From JBMYTN01 sp049604415 (GTDB lineage Bacteria > Pseudomonadota > Alphaproteobacteria > Rhodospirillales > Rhodospirillaceae), in NCBI GenBank assembly GCA_049604415.1, contig JBMYTN010000011.1, positions 1 through 64,000 of the forward strand: 64,000 nt of DNA, in the 5' to 3' direction. Below, piece after piece: positions 55,406-64,000 of the stretch (its first letter is position 1; each line of letters opens with the position of its first letter). Below the pieces are notes generated by a model. It was given only the letters and a program-made list of their open reading frames with translations, did not search any database and was not told where the DNA came from. Position numbers and translations under genes: made by a program.

Positions 55406-55984
55406 ATGACATCCGAGTGCCTTACGATGAGCCCTAAGAATTACGAAACCGCAGTTTACATGTCGATTCCTTGGGAGGTTATCCACCGGGATACCCGCTT
55501 GCTGGCCCATGACCTGATGAAGCTGGGACCGTTCAAGGGCATTATTGCCATCACCCGGGGCGGGCTGATCCCGTCTTCGATCATCGCCCGAGAGCTCGAT
55601 ATCCGGGTGATCGAAAGCATTGGCATGGCGTCCTATGACGACCGGGTGCAGAACAATGAGCTGCAGATCCTGAAGGATGTGGACCATGATCTGGTCGGTG
55701 ACGGCACCGGCTGGCTGATCATTGATGATCTGGTCGACAGCGGGGTCACAGCACGGGCGGTGAAGGCGATGCTGCCGGAGGCGCATATGGCCACGGTCTA
55801 TGCCAAGCCCGAAGGCCAAAAAGAGGCCCACAGCTTCGCAGTCGCCGTGCGTCAGGATGTATGGCTGCTGTTCCCTTGGGATGCGGAGCTGCGCCCCAAT
55901 GAACCCTTGATCCGCCGACAACAGGAGCTGGAGGGCCATGACCCGCAGCATCTGGTGATCCGCAAGGAAAAAGTGGAGAGCTAG
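55406..55984 (+). CDS. gpt: Xanthine/guanine phosphoribosyltransferase
   Basis: Purine-salvage enzyme joining xanthine or guanine to PRPP, 192 residues. Type I phosphoribosyltransferase marks are IIAITRGGLIPSSIIAREL near residue 47, the PRPP loop LIIDDLVDSGVTARAV near residue 105, and the C-terminal YAKPEG and LLFPWDAE. ATG 55406 opens the frame; ATG 55427 is an alternative, and neither has a strong ribosome site. It faces the aminotransferase gene with 14 bp between the ends and is divergent from the GGT-like amidohydrolase. Confidence 0.94.
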   Translation: MTSECLTMSPKNYETAVYMSIPWEVIHRDTRLLAHDLMKLGPFKGIIAITRGGLIPSSIIARELDIRVIESIGMASYDDRVQNNELQILKDVDHDLVGDGTGWLIIDDLVDSGVTARAVKAMLPEAHMATVYAKPEGQKEAHSFAVAVRQDVWLLFPWDAELRPNEPLIRRQQELEGHDPQHLVIRKEKVES

Positions 55985-55998
55985 GCTCCCGCTCGCAT

Positions 55999-57342
55999 TT
56001 ACGCCAGTTCCTTCAGCACCTGCGCCAAGGTTTCGCCGATCCGGTCAATTTCGGATGGCTCGATGATCAAGGGCGGTGACAGCGCAATAATGTCGCCGGT
56101 GGTGCGGATCAACACGCCCAGCTCATAGGCGCGCAGGAAAACCTCAAAAGCCCGCTTGGTCGGCTGGCCGGGGATCGGCTCCAGCTCCACCGCTCCGATC
56201 AAACCCAAATTGCGCAAATCGATCACATGGGGCAGCCCCTTCAGCCCATGGATCATCTGCTGCCAATGGGGGGCCAGATCTGCGGCGCGCTGGAACAAAT
56301 CTTCGTCGCGATAGGTTTCCAGGGTCGCCAAGGCCGCCGCCGAGGCAATGGGATTGCCGGAATAGGTGTAGCCATGGAACAGCTCGATGGCCTGCTCCGG
56401 ACCGGTCATAAAGGCGTCGTGGATCTCTGCGGAGCACAACACCGCCCCCATGGGAATCACCCCATTGGTCAGCCCTTTCGCCGTGGTCATCATATCGGGC
56501 ACCACGCCGAAATAATCGCTGCCAAAGGCGGTGCCCAAGCGGCCAAAGCCGGTGATCACCTCGTCAAAGATCAACAAGATGCCATGCTGCTTGGTGATCT
56601 GGCGCAGCCGTTCCAAATAGCCCTTAGGCGGCAACAAAACGCCCGTTGAGCCCGCCATGGGCTCAACAATCACCGCCGCAATGGTCTCAGCCCCATGTAG
56701 CGCGATCATCCGCTCCAGATCATCGGCCAGCTCCGCGCCATGCTCCGGCTGGCCTTTGGAGAACGCATTGCGGTCCAATTGGTGGGTGTGGGGCAGATGG
56801 TCGACCCCGGCCAGCAAGGAGCCAAAAAAGCGCCGGTTGTTGACAATGCCACCGACCGAAATGCCGCCGAAATTGACCCCGTGATAGCCACGCTCCCGAC
56901 CGATCAGCCGGGTCCGGCCACCCTCGCCCCGAACCCGATGATAGGCCAAGGCAATCTTGAGCGCCGTCTCCACCGATTCCGAACCGGAATTGGTGTAGAA
57001 CACATGGTCAATGCCCTTAGGCGCGATCTCGACCAGCCGGTTGGCCAGCTCAAAGGCCTTGGGGTGGCCCATCTGAAACGCTGGCGCATAGTCCAGGGTC
57101 TCGGCCTGGCGCTGGATCGCTTGCGTGATTTTCGGGCGTTTATGGCCCGCATTGCAGCACCACAGGCCCGCCGTCCCGTCCAACACCTGACGGCCATCGG
57201 CGGTGGTGTAATACATGCCCTCGGCGGCAACAAACAGGCGCGGGTTCTGCTTGAACTGCCGGTTGGCCGTGAAGGGCATCCAAAAGGCGCTAAGATCGTT
57301 GGGCAGGGTTTCAGCCGGATCTGGGCGGGCGTGGTCATCCAT
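55999..57342 (-). CDS. Class III omega-amino acid:pyruvate aminotransferase
   Basis: A 447-residue PLP enzyme of the omega-amino acid family, like beta-alanine:pyruvate aminotransferase. The PLP-binding lysine is in TTAKGLTNG, with FDEVITGFGRLG preceding it and YTNSGSESVETALKIALAYH binding the phosphate. The substrate is probably beta-alanine or another omega-amino acid; the exact amine is not predictable. ATG 57342 is preceded by GGGGGAC, whereas the frame is open to 57384. It lies downstream of the two glycosyltransferase genes on the same strand with a 51-bp gap. Confidence 0.9.
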   Translation of the reverse strand: MDDHARPDPAETLPNDLSAFWMPFTANRQFKQNPRLFVAAEGMYYTTADGRQVLDGTAGLWCCNAGHKRPKITQAIQRQAETLDYAPAFQMGHPKAFELANRLVEIAPKGIDHVFYTNSGSESVETALKIALAYHRVRGEGGRTRLIGRERGYHGVNFGGISVGGIVNNRRFFGSLLAGVDHLPHTHQLDRNAFSKGQPEHGAELADDLERMIALHGAETIAAVIVEPMAGSTGVLLPPKGYLERLRQITKQHGILLIFDEVITGFGRLGTAFGSDYFGVVPDMMTTAKGLTNGVIPMGAVLCSAEIHDAFMTGPEQAIELFHGYTYSGNPIASAAALATLETYRDEDLFQRAADLAPHWQQMIHGLKGLPHVIDLRNLGLIGAVELEPIPGQPTKRAFEVFLRAYELGVLIRTTGDIIALSPPLIIEPSEIDRIGETLAQVLKELA

Positions 57343-57393
57343 GGTGCAGTCCCCCGGGGTCTTTATACCAACGCCCCTTCTCATACGGTTCGG

Positions 57394-59988
57394 TTAGTTC
57401 TGCCGCAGAATTTCCTCTGGCCGGGCCTGCTTGCGGAACTTGATGGGCGGGAAGCCATAGTCTTTCCAGCCAGTGTAGATAATCGCGCTCAGGATCGCGG
57501 TCATCAAGGCCGGATTCATCACATTGTTCAACCGCCAATAAGGATCGCCATGGAAATAGACATAGGGCTTGGAAATCAGCAGCAGACAGAACACCACCAA
57601 AGCGAACAGTTCAAACCGCTTGTCTTTCGCCGCGCCTTGCCGGTTGATCAGCGCGAATAACGGGATAAAGAACACCATCAGCTTATAATCCGTCGAGGTC
57701 ATCGGCAGCAGGCAGTCCGTCACCGCCAAAACCGCCAATTGCCGCCAATAAACCCGTTCGACAAACACCACGTAATAGGCACAAAAGGCGAAGACCGCGA
57801 AGGCAAAGATCGCATAGATCCCGGCATAGGTTTCTGGGGCGGGCCAGCTGTCGCCGACCAATTGCCACAAGCCATTGGTCAGGCTGTGGCTGAAGGGCAA
57901 ACCCTTCCAGGAGAAAATCATGATCTCCGCATAGAGATCCTGGCTGCCCCGCAAGGCCGTCAGATAGGGCAAGACGCCGTCTTGGAGACCGCCTGGGAAA
58001 ATTGCCAGCGGCAGAATGGTAAAGATTGCGGCGAAGCCAAAGGTGTACGCAATTTCCCGGTAGCGTCGGTCGGCCAAAAAGATCAGCAGGAAGATCCCCG
58101 GCAGCGCCTTCATCGCCGCTGCCAGGCCCAAGGAGCAGGCCGCCAAGACGAACATTTTGCGCTCATAAAGCAGCAGCGCCAGAATGGTGAAAAAGAAGCA
58201 CATCCATTGGAAGTTCGCCGTTAAGAAGGTGAACCAGAATGGGTAGGAGACAATCACAATAACAAAGACGTTCAAGGTCGTGGAGACGACCTTCCCGGTA
58301 TACAGATAATAATAGGCGACCAAAAACACGCCGATGACATAGCAGGTCAAAAAGATCCGGACCTCAAAGAACGGATCGCCAAACACCATCAGCGGGCTGA
58401 CCACCAGATAGGCCGCTGGGAAATAGGGCATGCCCACCGCCGGTTCTGTGAAAAACACCGTGCGCCAGTCATGGGTGACCTGGAAGAAATCACCAAACCG
58501 GTTGATCGGCCCGGTGAAGGGCGTGGCATGGATCGGCATGACGTCGAAAAAGAACGCCTGGGCATAGATGTAAGCGCCCATGCCAATGAACCCGACCAGG
58601 ATGATCGCCGAGCATGTGGCGATCTTGTCCTCCCGGCCAAAGGGCGTCGCCAAATAGTCCAGCCAATGGGCATAGACCCGCTGCGGGATCCCGGCCAGGC
58701 ACAGTCCCATCACCACCGAAGCAACAAAGGCGGACCCAAGAAGGGGCCAATTCATGCCAATGGTCGGGCTGAGCAGATAGAACCCGACCCCAGCGGCCAA
58801 GCTGGCCACCGCCTGGCGCGGCTTGCCGACCACAATCGCGCTGTGCAACAGCAGCAAAATCCCAAGCCCAACCACCGCAGGCCAAAAACTGCCAACCGTC
58901 AGACAGGCCTGATAGACCACGAGCCCCACCGTGAACGCACACAGCGCCAGCACCGCCTGGCTCACCACGGAGCCCTGCTGCTTAAACCGCCCGGGGCGCA
59001 GCGGCACGGCGATTGACCACAGCGCAAAACTGGTTGGGATCACAGCTGCCAAAACCCATGCGAGGCTCTGCTGGGTTTTCGCGACCGTGGCGTCACTCAA
59101 GGCCGGGTGCAGGCTGTAGAGCGCAACTGCTGTGAGCGCCACGGCAGGGACGAACCACCACAACAAGCGGTGCCGCCCAGGGGTCTGTTCAGGCGGATAA
59201 AACACCGCCAGCACCACCGCACTGGTCGCCAAAATCAAACCGATCTGCAGCAAAACCGGCACCGAGGCGCTGAACCAGGGCCCTGCTGAGAAGAACCCAA
59301 CCAACACCACCAGCAGCATGGCCGAGACGGGACCCAGGAGATCGGACTGGCCCAGGGCAACCAACCGCTCTGATGTGGACCAGAACGCAACAAAGCCATA
59401 AAGCGTGACAAAACCCAGTGCCACAGCCATCAGGCTGATCAAGCTGGTCGGCCACAGCGCGGTGGTGACCGAGACCGATCCATTTTTGATCACGCCATCC
59501 AAAAAACGCGCCCGGGACATGCCGCTGCCCAAGGCCATGTCACTAAAGTCAATGGCGTGCAGGGCAATCGGGGCCCGGATCACCTCGGTGCCATCAATCC
59601 GGATTGAGAGCGCTTCGGGTTGGCCGACAGAGACCACATCGAAGCTATAGAAGGCCTCTTTGGTCCAGGAGAAGCTGGCTTGGCCCAGCTCCTGAACCCC
59701 TTGATAGAGCCGCAGGACCCCGCCGGGCTGGATCTCCAACCGCACGCCAAAATCGCTCGATGCAGTTTGGAAAAAATTGGCATAGGCGTCGTGATTGATC
59801 TGCACGTCAAACTGCAAATGGACATGCTTGACCGGCTGGTGGATGGCTCCAGCCTCAATGCGCTCGCCATGCACATAAGCAATGTCCTGGATGCGATGGG
59901 TCTGGTCAAACCGCGCCGTCTCGCCGAAAAGCAACAGCCCAGCGAGGGCCAGAATGAGAAAAACCAGCCTTGTCAAAGAAGGACCCAC
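57394..59988 (-). CDS. GT-C (GT87-like) membrane glycosyltransferase with N-terminal beta-rich domain, copy 2
   Basis: A protein of about 864 residues, paralogous to the next upstream gene. An N-terminal membrane segment (about 7-25) leads to a periplasmic beta-rich domain of about 30-170 that resembles LamG-type lectin folds (FDVQINHDAYANFF, GGVLRLYQG, RIDGTEVIRAP). Twelve or more membrane segments follow. The GT-C core has NRFGDFFQVTHDW, a likely catalytic Asp in the first large loop, and GLPFSHSLTNGLWQL and STDYKLMVFFIPL, as in GT87 mannosyltransferases that use polyprenol-phosphate sugars. GTG 59988 is taken as start because the upstream part of the frame overlaps the other copy. The sugar and acceptor are unknown. 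Confidence 0.75.
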   Translation of the reverse strand: MGPSLTRLVFLILALAGLLLFGETARFDQTHRIQDIAYVHGERIEAGAIHQPVKHVHLQFDVQINHDAYANFFQTASSDFGVRLEIQPGGVLRLYQGVQELGQASFSWTKEAFYSFDVVSVGQPEALSIRIDGTEVIRAPIALHAIDFSDMALGSGMSRARFLDGVIKNGSVSVTTALWPTSLISLMAVALGFVTLYGFVAFWSTSERLVALGQSDLLGPVSAMLLVVLVGFFSAGPWFSASVPVLLQIGLILATSAVVLAVFYPPEQTPGRHRLLWWFVPAVALTAVALYSLHPALSDATVAKTQQSLAWVLAAVIPTSFALWSIAVPLRPGRFKQQGSVVSQAVLALCAFTVGLVVYQACLTVGSFWPAVVGLGILLLLHSAIVVGKPRQAVASLAAGVGFYLLSPTIGMNWPLLGSAFVASVVMGLCLAGIPQRVYAHWLDYLATPFGREDKIATCSAIILVGFIGMGAYIYAQAFFFDVMPIHATPFTGPINRFGDFFQVTHDWRTVFFTEPAVGMPYFPAAYLVVSPLMVFGDPFFEVRIFLTCYVIGVFLVAYYYLYTGKVVSTTLNVFVIVIVSYPFWFTFLTANFQWMCFFFTILALLLYERKMFVLAACSLGLAAAMKALPGIFLLIFLADRRYREIAYTFGFAAIFTILPLAIFPGGLQDGVLPYLTALRGSQDLYAEIMIFSWKGLPFSHSLTNGLWQLVGDSWPAPETYAGIYAIFAFAVFAFCAYYVVFVERVYWRQLAVLAVTDCLLPMTSTDYKLMVFFIPLFALINRQGAAKDKRFELFALVVFCLLLISKPYVYFHGDPYWRLNNVMNPALMTAILSAIIYTGWKDYGFPPIKFRKQARPEEILRQN

Positions 59989-60007
59989 CCCATGGTTAAG
60001 TGACGGC

Positions 60008-62608
60008 CTAATATTGCCGCAGATCTTCGTTCGGCAAGGCCTGACTGCGGAACCGGATGCGCGGGAAGCCATATTGCTTCCAACCCGAATAGACGATTGC
60101 CCCCAGCAAGCCTGCCATCAACGCCGCATTCATCGGGATGTTCAAGCGCCAATGCACCACATCATGGAAGTAAATGTAATGCTTGGAAATCATCAACAGG
60201 CTCATGCTGACCAGGGCAAAGACCTCCAGGCGTTTGTTCTCCACCTGGCTCTGCAAATTGATCAGCGCAAACATCGGGATATAGAACACCAGCAGCTTAT
60301 AATCCGTTGAGGTCATGGGCAGCAGGCAATCGGCAACACACAGAACCGCCAATTGCCGCCAATAGACCCGCTCCACAAAAACAACGTAATAGGCGATGAA
60401 CGCGAACATCCCCAGCGCGAACACCGAATAGAGCGGTGCATAATGGATTGGGTTGGGCCAGCTATGGCCAAAGGTCACCCAAAGCGCATTGTTCAAACTG
60501 TGGCTGAAGGGCAGACCGCTGGGATGGAAGATCATCAAGCTGGCATACATGTCCTGGCTTTCCCGCAAATTGGTCCAATAGGGCATAACGCCCTCTTGCA
60601 GACCGCCCGGGAAAATCACCAGCGGCAAAATGGTTACAATCGCTGCGGAGACAAAGGCAAAGGCGGCCTCCTTATACCGGCGATGGGCCAGGAAGATCAG
60701 CAGGAAGATCCCGGGCAAGGCCTTCATCGCCGCCGCGACACCAATGATCAAGGCAGCTGTGACGAACTTTTTGCGCTCATAGAAAAACAGGCCAAGGATG
60801 GTCAGGAAGTAGCATAGCCACTGGAAATTCGCCGTCAGAAACTCAAACCAGAACGGATAGGACAGCACCACAATCGTGATCACATTGATCACCGAGGAGA
60901 CCACGGATTTGGTCCGCAAATAGTAGTAAGAGATCGCGCACACACAGACGATGAACAGGGTGAGAAAGATCCGGACCTCAAAAAACGGATCTTCGAACAC
61001 CATTAACGGACTGATCAAAAGATAGGCCGCCGGGAAATAGGGCATGCCAAAGCGCGGTTCGGTAAAGAACACCATCCGCCAGTCATGGGTCACTTGGAAG
61101 AAATCACCGAAGCGGTTGATGGGCCCATTAAACGGAACGGAAAACGGCGGCTGCAGCTCCATAATGATGTCGAGCCAATAGATCGACACCATCATGCCAA
61201 CGAAGCCGATAAGGACAATGAAGGAAACCGTGGCGATCTTTTCGTCCCGGCTCCAAGGCCGGTCGAGATAATCGAGCCAGTAGTCGTAGATGTCCCGGGG
61301 CAGGCCGCTGTAAATCAAAGCAAAAACCATAAGGGCGACCACTGCGCCACCCAAAAGCGGCCAAGTCATGCCAATGGACGGACTAAGGGCGTAGAACAGC
61401 ACGCCCGAGACAAAGGCAATTACCCCTATTCTGGGAACATTTTTGATGATCGCCAACCGCACCAACGCAATAGTGACCATAGCGACCACAGCGGGCCAAA
61501 TCTGGTCCAAATGCAAACATGCTTGATAAACCACCGCGCCCGAAGCCAAGGCACAGAGCGCCATCACCGCTTGGCTCTTGGCTGAGCCGCGATGGGTGAA
61601 CCGATCCGGGCGCAGGGTGATCACCAATGGCCACACCGCAAGGCTCAGGGGCACGACAGCCGCCATATACCAGGCCAGGACAGTGTTGATCGCGTCAAAG
61701 TCAACTTGGGACAGCGCTGGATGCAAGGTGTAAAGCTGGATCATCATCAGAAACACGGGGATGATGAACCACCAAATTACGCGGTTGCGATCCGGATGAT
61801 GCTTTGGCGGACCATAGCACCAACACACCGTGGCAATGGCGACCAACACCAAGAGAAACAAAGCAAAAATCGGAATCGGTGTGATGAACCAATCAGCACT
61901 GAACAAGAAACCGCCAATAACCAGCAAATTAATGACCGAAACCGGTCCGAGGATATCGGTCTGCCCCAAAACGGCGAACCGTTCCTCAGTGAACCAGTAG
62001 GCGACGACGGCGTAGCCCGCGACAAATCCGAGAGCCAAGACCAACAGACCCCACCACGTCGTCGGCCAAGTCTTGCTGGTGACCGACATGGATCCGTTTT
62101 TGATCACCCCGTCGACATAGCGCGTGCGGGACATGCCGCTGCCCAACGCCATATCGCTGAAGTCCAAGGTCTTCAAATCCACCGGTGCCCGCAGCACCTC
62201 AACGCCATCGATCTGGACCGAGACTTCCTCGGGATCCGCATGGGATTGAATGTCAAAGCGAAAAAAGTCTTCTTTGGTCCATTCAAACAGGCCCTGGCCC
62301 AGTTCAAACGACCCCTGATACAGCCGCAAAACCCCACCGGGCTGCAATTCTAGGCGAATGCCGTCTTCACTGGAGCCGGATTGAAAAAAATTGGCGTACA
62401 CATCGTGATTGGTTTGCACATCAAATTGGAACTGAAAGGATCGCACCCAGCGGTCGGTGCCTCCAGCGTCAATATGGACTCCGTGAACATATTCAATATC
62501 TTGGACAGTATGGGTCCGGTCAAACAGAGTGGTCTCGCGGAACAGCAAAATCCCCGCAAGAGCCAAAACAAGAAAAAACAACCGAGCCAACTTCAGTCCC
62601 ACCCGCAT
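60008..62608 (-). CDS. GT-C (GT87-like) membrane glycosyltransferase with N-terminal beta-rich domain, copy 1
   Basis: A protein of about 866 residues with the same layout as the downstream copy: signal-anchor segment (about 8-28, ARLFFLVLALAGILLF), beta-rich domain with FDVQTNHDVYANFF and GGVLRLYQGSFELGQG, then many membrane segments. Long identical blocks such as NRFGDFFQVTHDWR and GMPYFPAAYL show a recent tandem duplication. The catalytic-loop Asp and the SHSLNNALW motif are conserved. ATG 62608 (MRVGLKLARL) matches the GTG start proposed for copy 2. A 19-bp gap separates the genes, so they probably share a transcript. Confidence 0.78.
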   Translation of the reverse strand: MRVGLKLARLFFLVLALAGILLFRETTLFDRTHTVQDIEYVHGVHIDAGGTDRWVRSFQFQFDVQTNHDVYANFFQSGSSEDGIRLELQPGGVLRLYQGSFELGQGLFEWTKEDFFRFDIQSHADPEEVSVQIDGVEVLRAPVDLKTLDFSDMALGSGMSRTRYVDGVIKNGSMSVTSKTWPTTWWGLLVLALGFVAGYAVVAYWFTEERFAVLGQTDILGPVSVINLLVIGGFLFSADWFITPIPIFALFLLVLVAIATVCWCYGPPKHHPDRNRVIWWFIIPVFLMMIQLYTLHPALSQVDFDAINTVLAWYMAAVVPLSLAVWPLVITLRPDRFTHRGSAKSQAVMALCALASGAVVYQACLHLDQIWPAVVAMVTIALVRLAIIKNVPRIGVIAFVSGVLFYALSPSIGMTWPLLGGAVVALMVFALIYSGLPRDIYDYWLDYLDRPWSRDEKIATVSFIVLIGFVGMMVSIYWLDIIMELQPPFSVPFNGPINRFGDFFQVTHDWRMVFFTEPRFGMPYFPAAYLLISPLMVFEDPFFEVRIFLTLFIVCVCAISYYYLRTKSVVSSVINVITIVVLSYPFWFEFLTANFQWLCYFLTILGLFFYERKKFVTAALIIGVAAAMKALPGIFLLIFLAHRRYKEAAFAFVSAAIVTILPLVIFPGGLQEGVMPYWTNLRESQDMYASLMIFHPSGLPFSHSLNNALWVTFGHSWPNPIHYAPLYSVFALGMFAFIAYYVVFVERVYWRQLAVLCVADCLLPMTSTDYKLLVFYIPMFALINLQSQVENKRLEVFALVSMSLLMISKHYIYFHDVVHWRLNIPMNAALMAGLLGAIVYSGWKQYGFPRIRFRSQALPNEDLRQY

Positions 62609-62717
62609 GCGTCTAAGGTGGCTGGTGGTATCACGTCCCCATAGGGCAGGCAAGCACGCCAGAATGGACGCTCACCGGAAGAAAAGAAGACTGTTTTATT
62701 TGGTTTTTTTGCAACGC

Positions 62718-63446
62718 TTAGGAGGGCAAATTGCGGAAAGGCCGCGCTCTGCGAGACGGTCTGGCGGTCAATCCGCGCCAAAACAGTCGGAAAGCTTCCA
62801 GGATGCCTGTTAGGCGCGACAATCGGGCGACCTTGGGCACGCTTAGATCCCGAGGTTGCGGGTAATAGACCACATAGGGAATGCTGCCGAGACTGTCATA
62901 GTCGTCGCGGCCCGGCTGCTGATGCGGATAAATCGGCTGGTCCAGATGTTTGGCAAAGGCCTCGGTGACCAGGACATATTCATTGGATTGGACGCTGTTT
63001 TTGGTCAGGCGGTGGATGATGATCGGCGCTTCGCCCCCAAGTTCGGTGAAATTGTTGACCTCCTTGAACACCACCTCACCCAAATGGGCAAAGGCCTTCA
63101 GCCGCAGCACCTCCACATGCTGGCAGGCATCGCAGACACAGCCGCCGACACTGCGGTCAAGCAAATCGCGATGCTTGATCGCAAAGGCGCTCATCATGGC
63201 CTCAATCTGTTTGGCGATGTCCGCAACTGCCAGATCCAGATCCTCGCCCAATTCATCGCAATAGAGAAAGGCCGCGTCCCCCTCCAACCGGTTCAGCTTC
63301 AGGGGAAACTGGGCCGATTGGGTGACCACCGACAACAGATCGGTGATGATCACCTCCGCATGGATCAGGGAGACCCGGTGCAAACTGATGAATTTGGTGT
63401 AGCCGCTGATATCGGCGATCACCATCACGGTTTGGCGCAACTCCAT
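62718..63446 (-). CDS. DUF2652 protein with nucleotidyl-cyclase-like N-terminus
   Basis: A 242-residue protein. The start VMVIADISGYTKFI followed by LNRLEGDAAFLYC looks like the two metal-binding aspartates (ADIxGYT and GDA) of class III adenylate/guanylate cyclases, and DUF2652 is known in that fold. The middle has a CVCDACQ cysteine cluster near residue 103 that might bind a metal. The C-terminal 30 residues are basic. Whether it makes a cyclic nucleotide is unknown; substrate-determining residues are not recognisable by eye. ATG 63446 is used. It lies 109 bp upstream of the glycosyltransferase pair on the same strand. Confidence 0.78.
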   Translation of the reverse strand: MELRQTVMVIADISGYTKFISLHRVSLIHAEVIITDLLSVVTQSAQFPLKLNRLEGDAAFLYCDELGEDLDLAVADIAKQIEAMMSAFAIKHRDLLDRSVGGCVCDACQHVEVLRLKAFAHLGEVVFKEVNNFTELGGEAPIIIHRLTKNSVQSNEYVLVTEAFAKHLDQPIYPHQQPGRDDYDSLGSIPYVVYYPQPRDLSVPKVARLSRLTGILEAFRLFWRGLTARPSRRARPFRNLPS

Positions 63447-63590
63447 GCGAGCAGAACCTTATGGCAGAGGGCAACACAATCGGGAGAGATGGGCTAGAAG
63501 TGGGAAGACAGAGCCTGGGATGCGATGGGGGACCACCAAAAACCCACACAAAACTCACGTGCATTATTCGGTCGGGCAGCAAAACAGCGT

Positions 63591-64000
63591 TTATCTGCCC
63601 AAGGCAACGCCCTCCCGCCGGGGGTCTGCAGCCCCGGTCAAGGTGCCATCGGCCCCAATCTGGACCGCATGCAGCCCGCTATTCAAATCCCGCACTGTAA
63701 CGCTATGGCCCAATGCCTCCAGAGCCGGGGCCAGGGCTTCCGCCTCGCTGCCCGCCTCCAGATCCGTCGCCCCATTGCGGTTGACCACGTGGCCCATGGC
63801 CAAGGCTTGGCCCGGTGACAGGCCCCAATCCAAAATGCCGATGGTCGCCCGGGCGACATAGTTGATGATCCGCGATCCACCTGGGGAGCCAATGGCCAGC
63901 ACCGGCTTCCCGTCCTTCAGCACAATGGTCGGGGCCATGGAGCTGCGCGGCCGTTTGCCCGCCTCGACCCGATTGGCGATGGGACGCCCATTGGCGCGCG
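63591..64000 (-). CDS. Gamma-glutamyltransferase, C-terminal part (cut by window end)
   Basis: The frame continues out of the window. The visible C-terminal part has RPRSSMAPTIVLKDGKP and IGSPGGSRIINYV, the classical GGT small-subunit signature with the oxyanion-hole loop, and ends in GAADPRREGVALGR. This pattern is that of ordinary glutathione hydrolase, not of the amidohydrolase-like copy at 53684-55277. The nucleophile and N-terminus lie outside the window, so activity and localisation cannot be judged. Confidence 0.9.
   Translation of the reverse strand, partial: RANGRPIANRVEAGKRPRSSMAPTIVLKDGKPVLAIGSPGGSRIINYVARATIGILDWGLSPGQALAMGHVVNRNGATDLEAGSEAEALAPALEALGHSVTVRDLNSGLHAVQIGADGTLTGAADPRREGVALGR

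Noticed and set aside
55277..55951. N-terminal extension of the gamma-glutamyltransferase-like frame to 55951
   Set aside because: The extra 225 residues are the antisense of gpt; family sequence begins at ATG 55277.

Overview
The window is a gene-dense, GC-rich piece of an alphaproteobacterial chromosome. Codon use and gene neighbourhoods point to the Rhodospirillales or a close relative; I cannot name the genus. Supporting signs are the prfA-prmC-DUF4167-clpB block, the lysC/ubiG divergent pair, the DUF1178-nitrilase-grxC-comF-NDUFAF5-like cluster, a DUF2125 protein, a TIGR02302 protein, a zinc-ribbon (MJ0042) gene divergent from ftsEX, and an adenosylcobalamin-dependent ribonucleotide reductase. 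I found no phage, IS element, CRISPR array, rRNA or tRNA, so this looks like core chromosome rather than an island.

Layout. 0-6 kb: aroQ (+) faces a minus-strand series holding a cyanophycin-synthetase-type ATP-grasp protein, an uncharacterised protein translationally coupled to clpB, clpB with a candidate heat-shock promoter, and DUF4167. 6.7-17.9 kb: a long minus-strand housekeeping series (nitronate monooxygenase-like, ptsP, a RodZ-like protein, ispG, hisS, hemA, prfA, prmC). 18-31 kb: lysC (-)/ubiG (+), a Tat-exported periplasmic binding protein, DUF1178, a nitrilase-family amidase, grxC, comF, the NDUFAF5-like methyltransferase, an isochorismatase-fold hydrolase, an ACT protein, sfsA, map, radC, DUF2125 and a ChaC-type cyclotransferase. 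31-40.4 kb: a tightly spaced minus-strand run: secA, an acyltransferase-3 membrane protein, a membrane-anchored ABM-domain protein, an ATP-grasp protein, a FolC-like Mur ligase overlapping it by 4 bp, and nrdJ. 40.7-50.5 kb: TIGR02302, the zinc-ribbon protein, ftsE-ftsX-ydcF-plsC, then sulP with a tandem universal stress protein. 50.5-64 kb: a frameshifted flavodoxin-fold quinone reductase, a DUF4153 membrane protein, a gamma-glutamyltransferase-family hydrolase divergent from a xanthine/guanine phosphoribosyltransferase, a class III aminotransferase, two tandem paralogous GT-C glycosyltransferases with a periplasmic beta-rich domain, a DUF2652 protein and the end of a second gamma-glutamyltransferase.

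The items I consider most worth following are: (i) the coupled ATP-grasp/FolC-like pair, which resembles cyanophycin synthetase split in two, plus a second lone ATP-grasp of the same type at the window start; (ii) the tandem GT-C glycosyltransferases with an N-terminal lectin-like domain; (iii) ftsE, whose reading frame has no ATG, GTG or TTG where it should start but has an ATT behind a good Shine-Dalgarno; (iv) an 11-bp perfect inverted repeat that could hide the ribosome site of the first ATP-grasp gene; (v) the single-base frameshift in the quinone reductase.

All family assignments are from reading motifs by eye; no database search was run. Several starts were moved inward from the longest open frame because of overlaps, Shine-Dalgarno positions or family start points, as stated in each entry.
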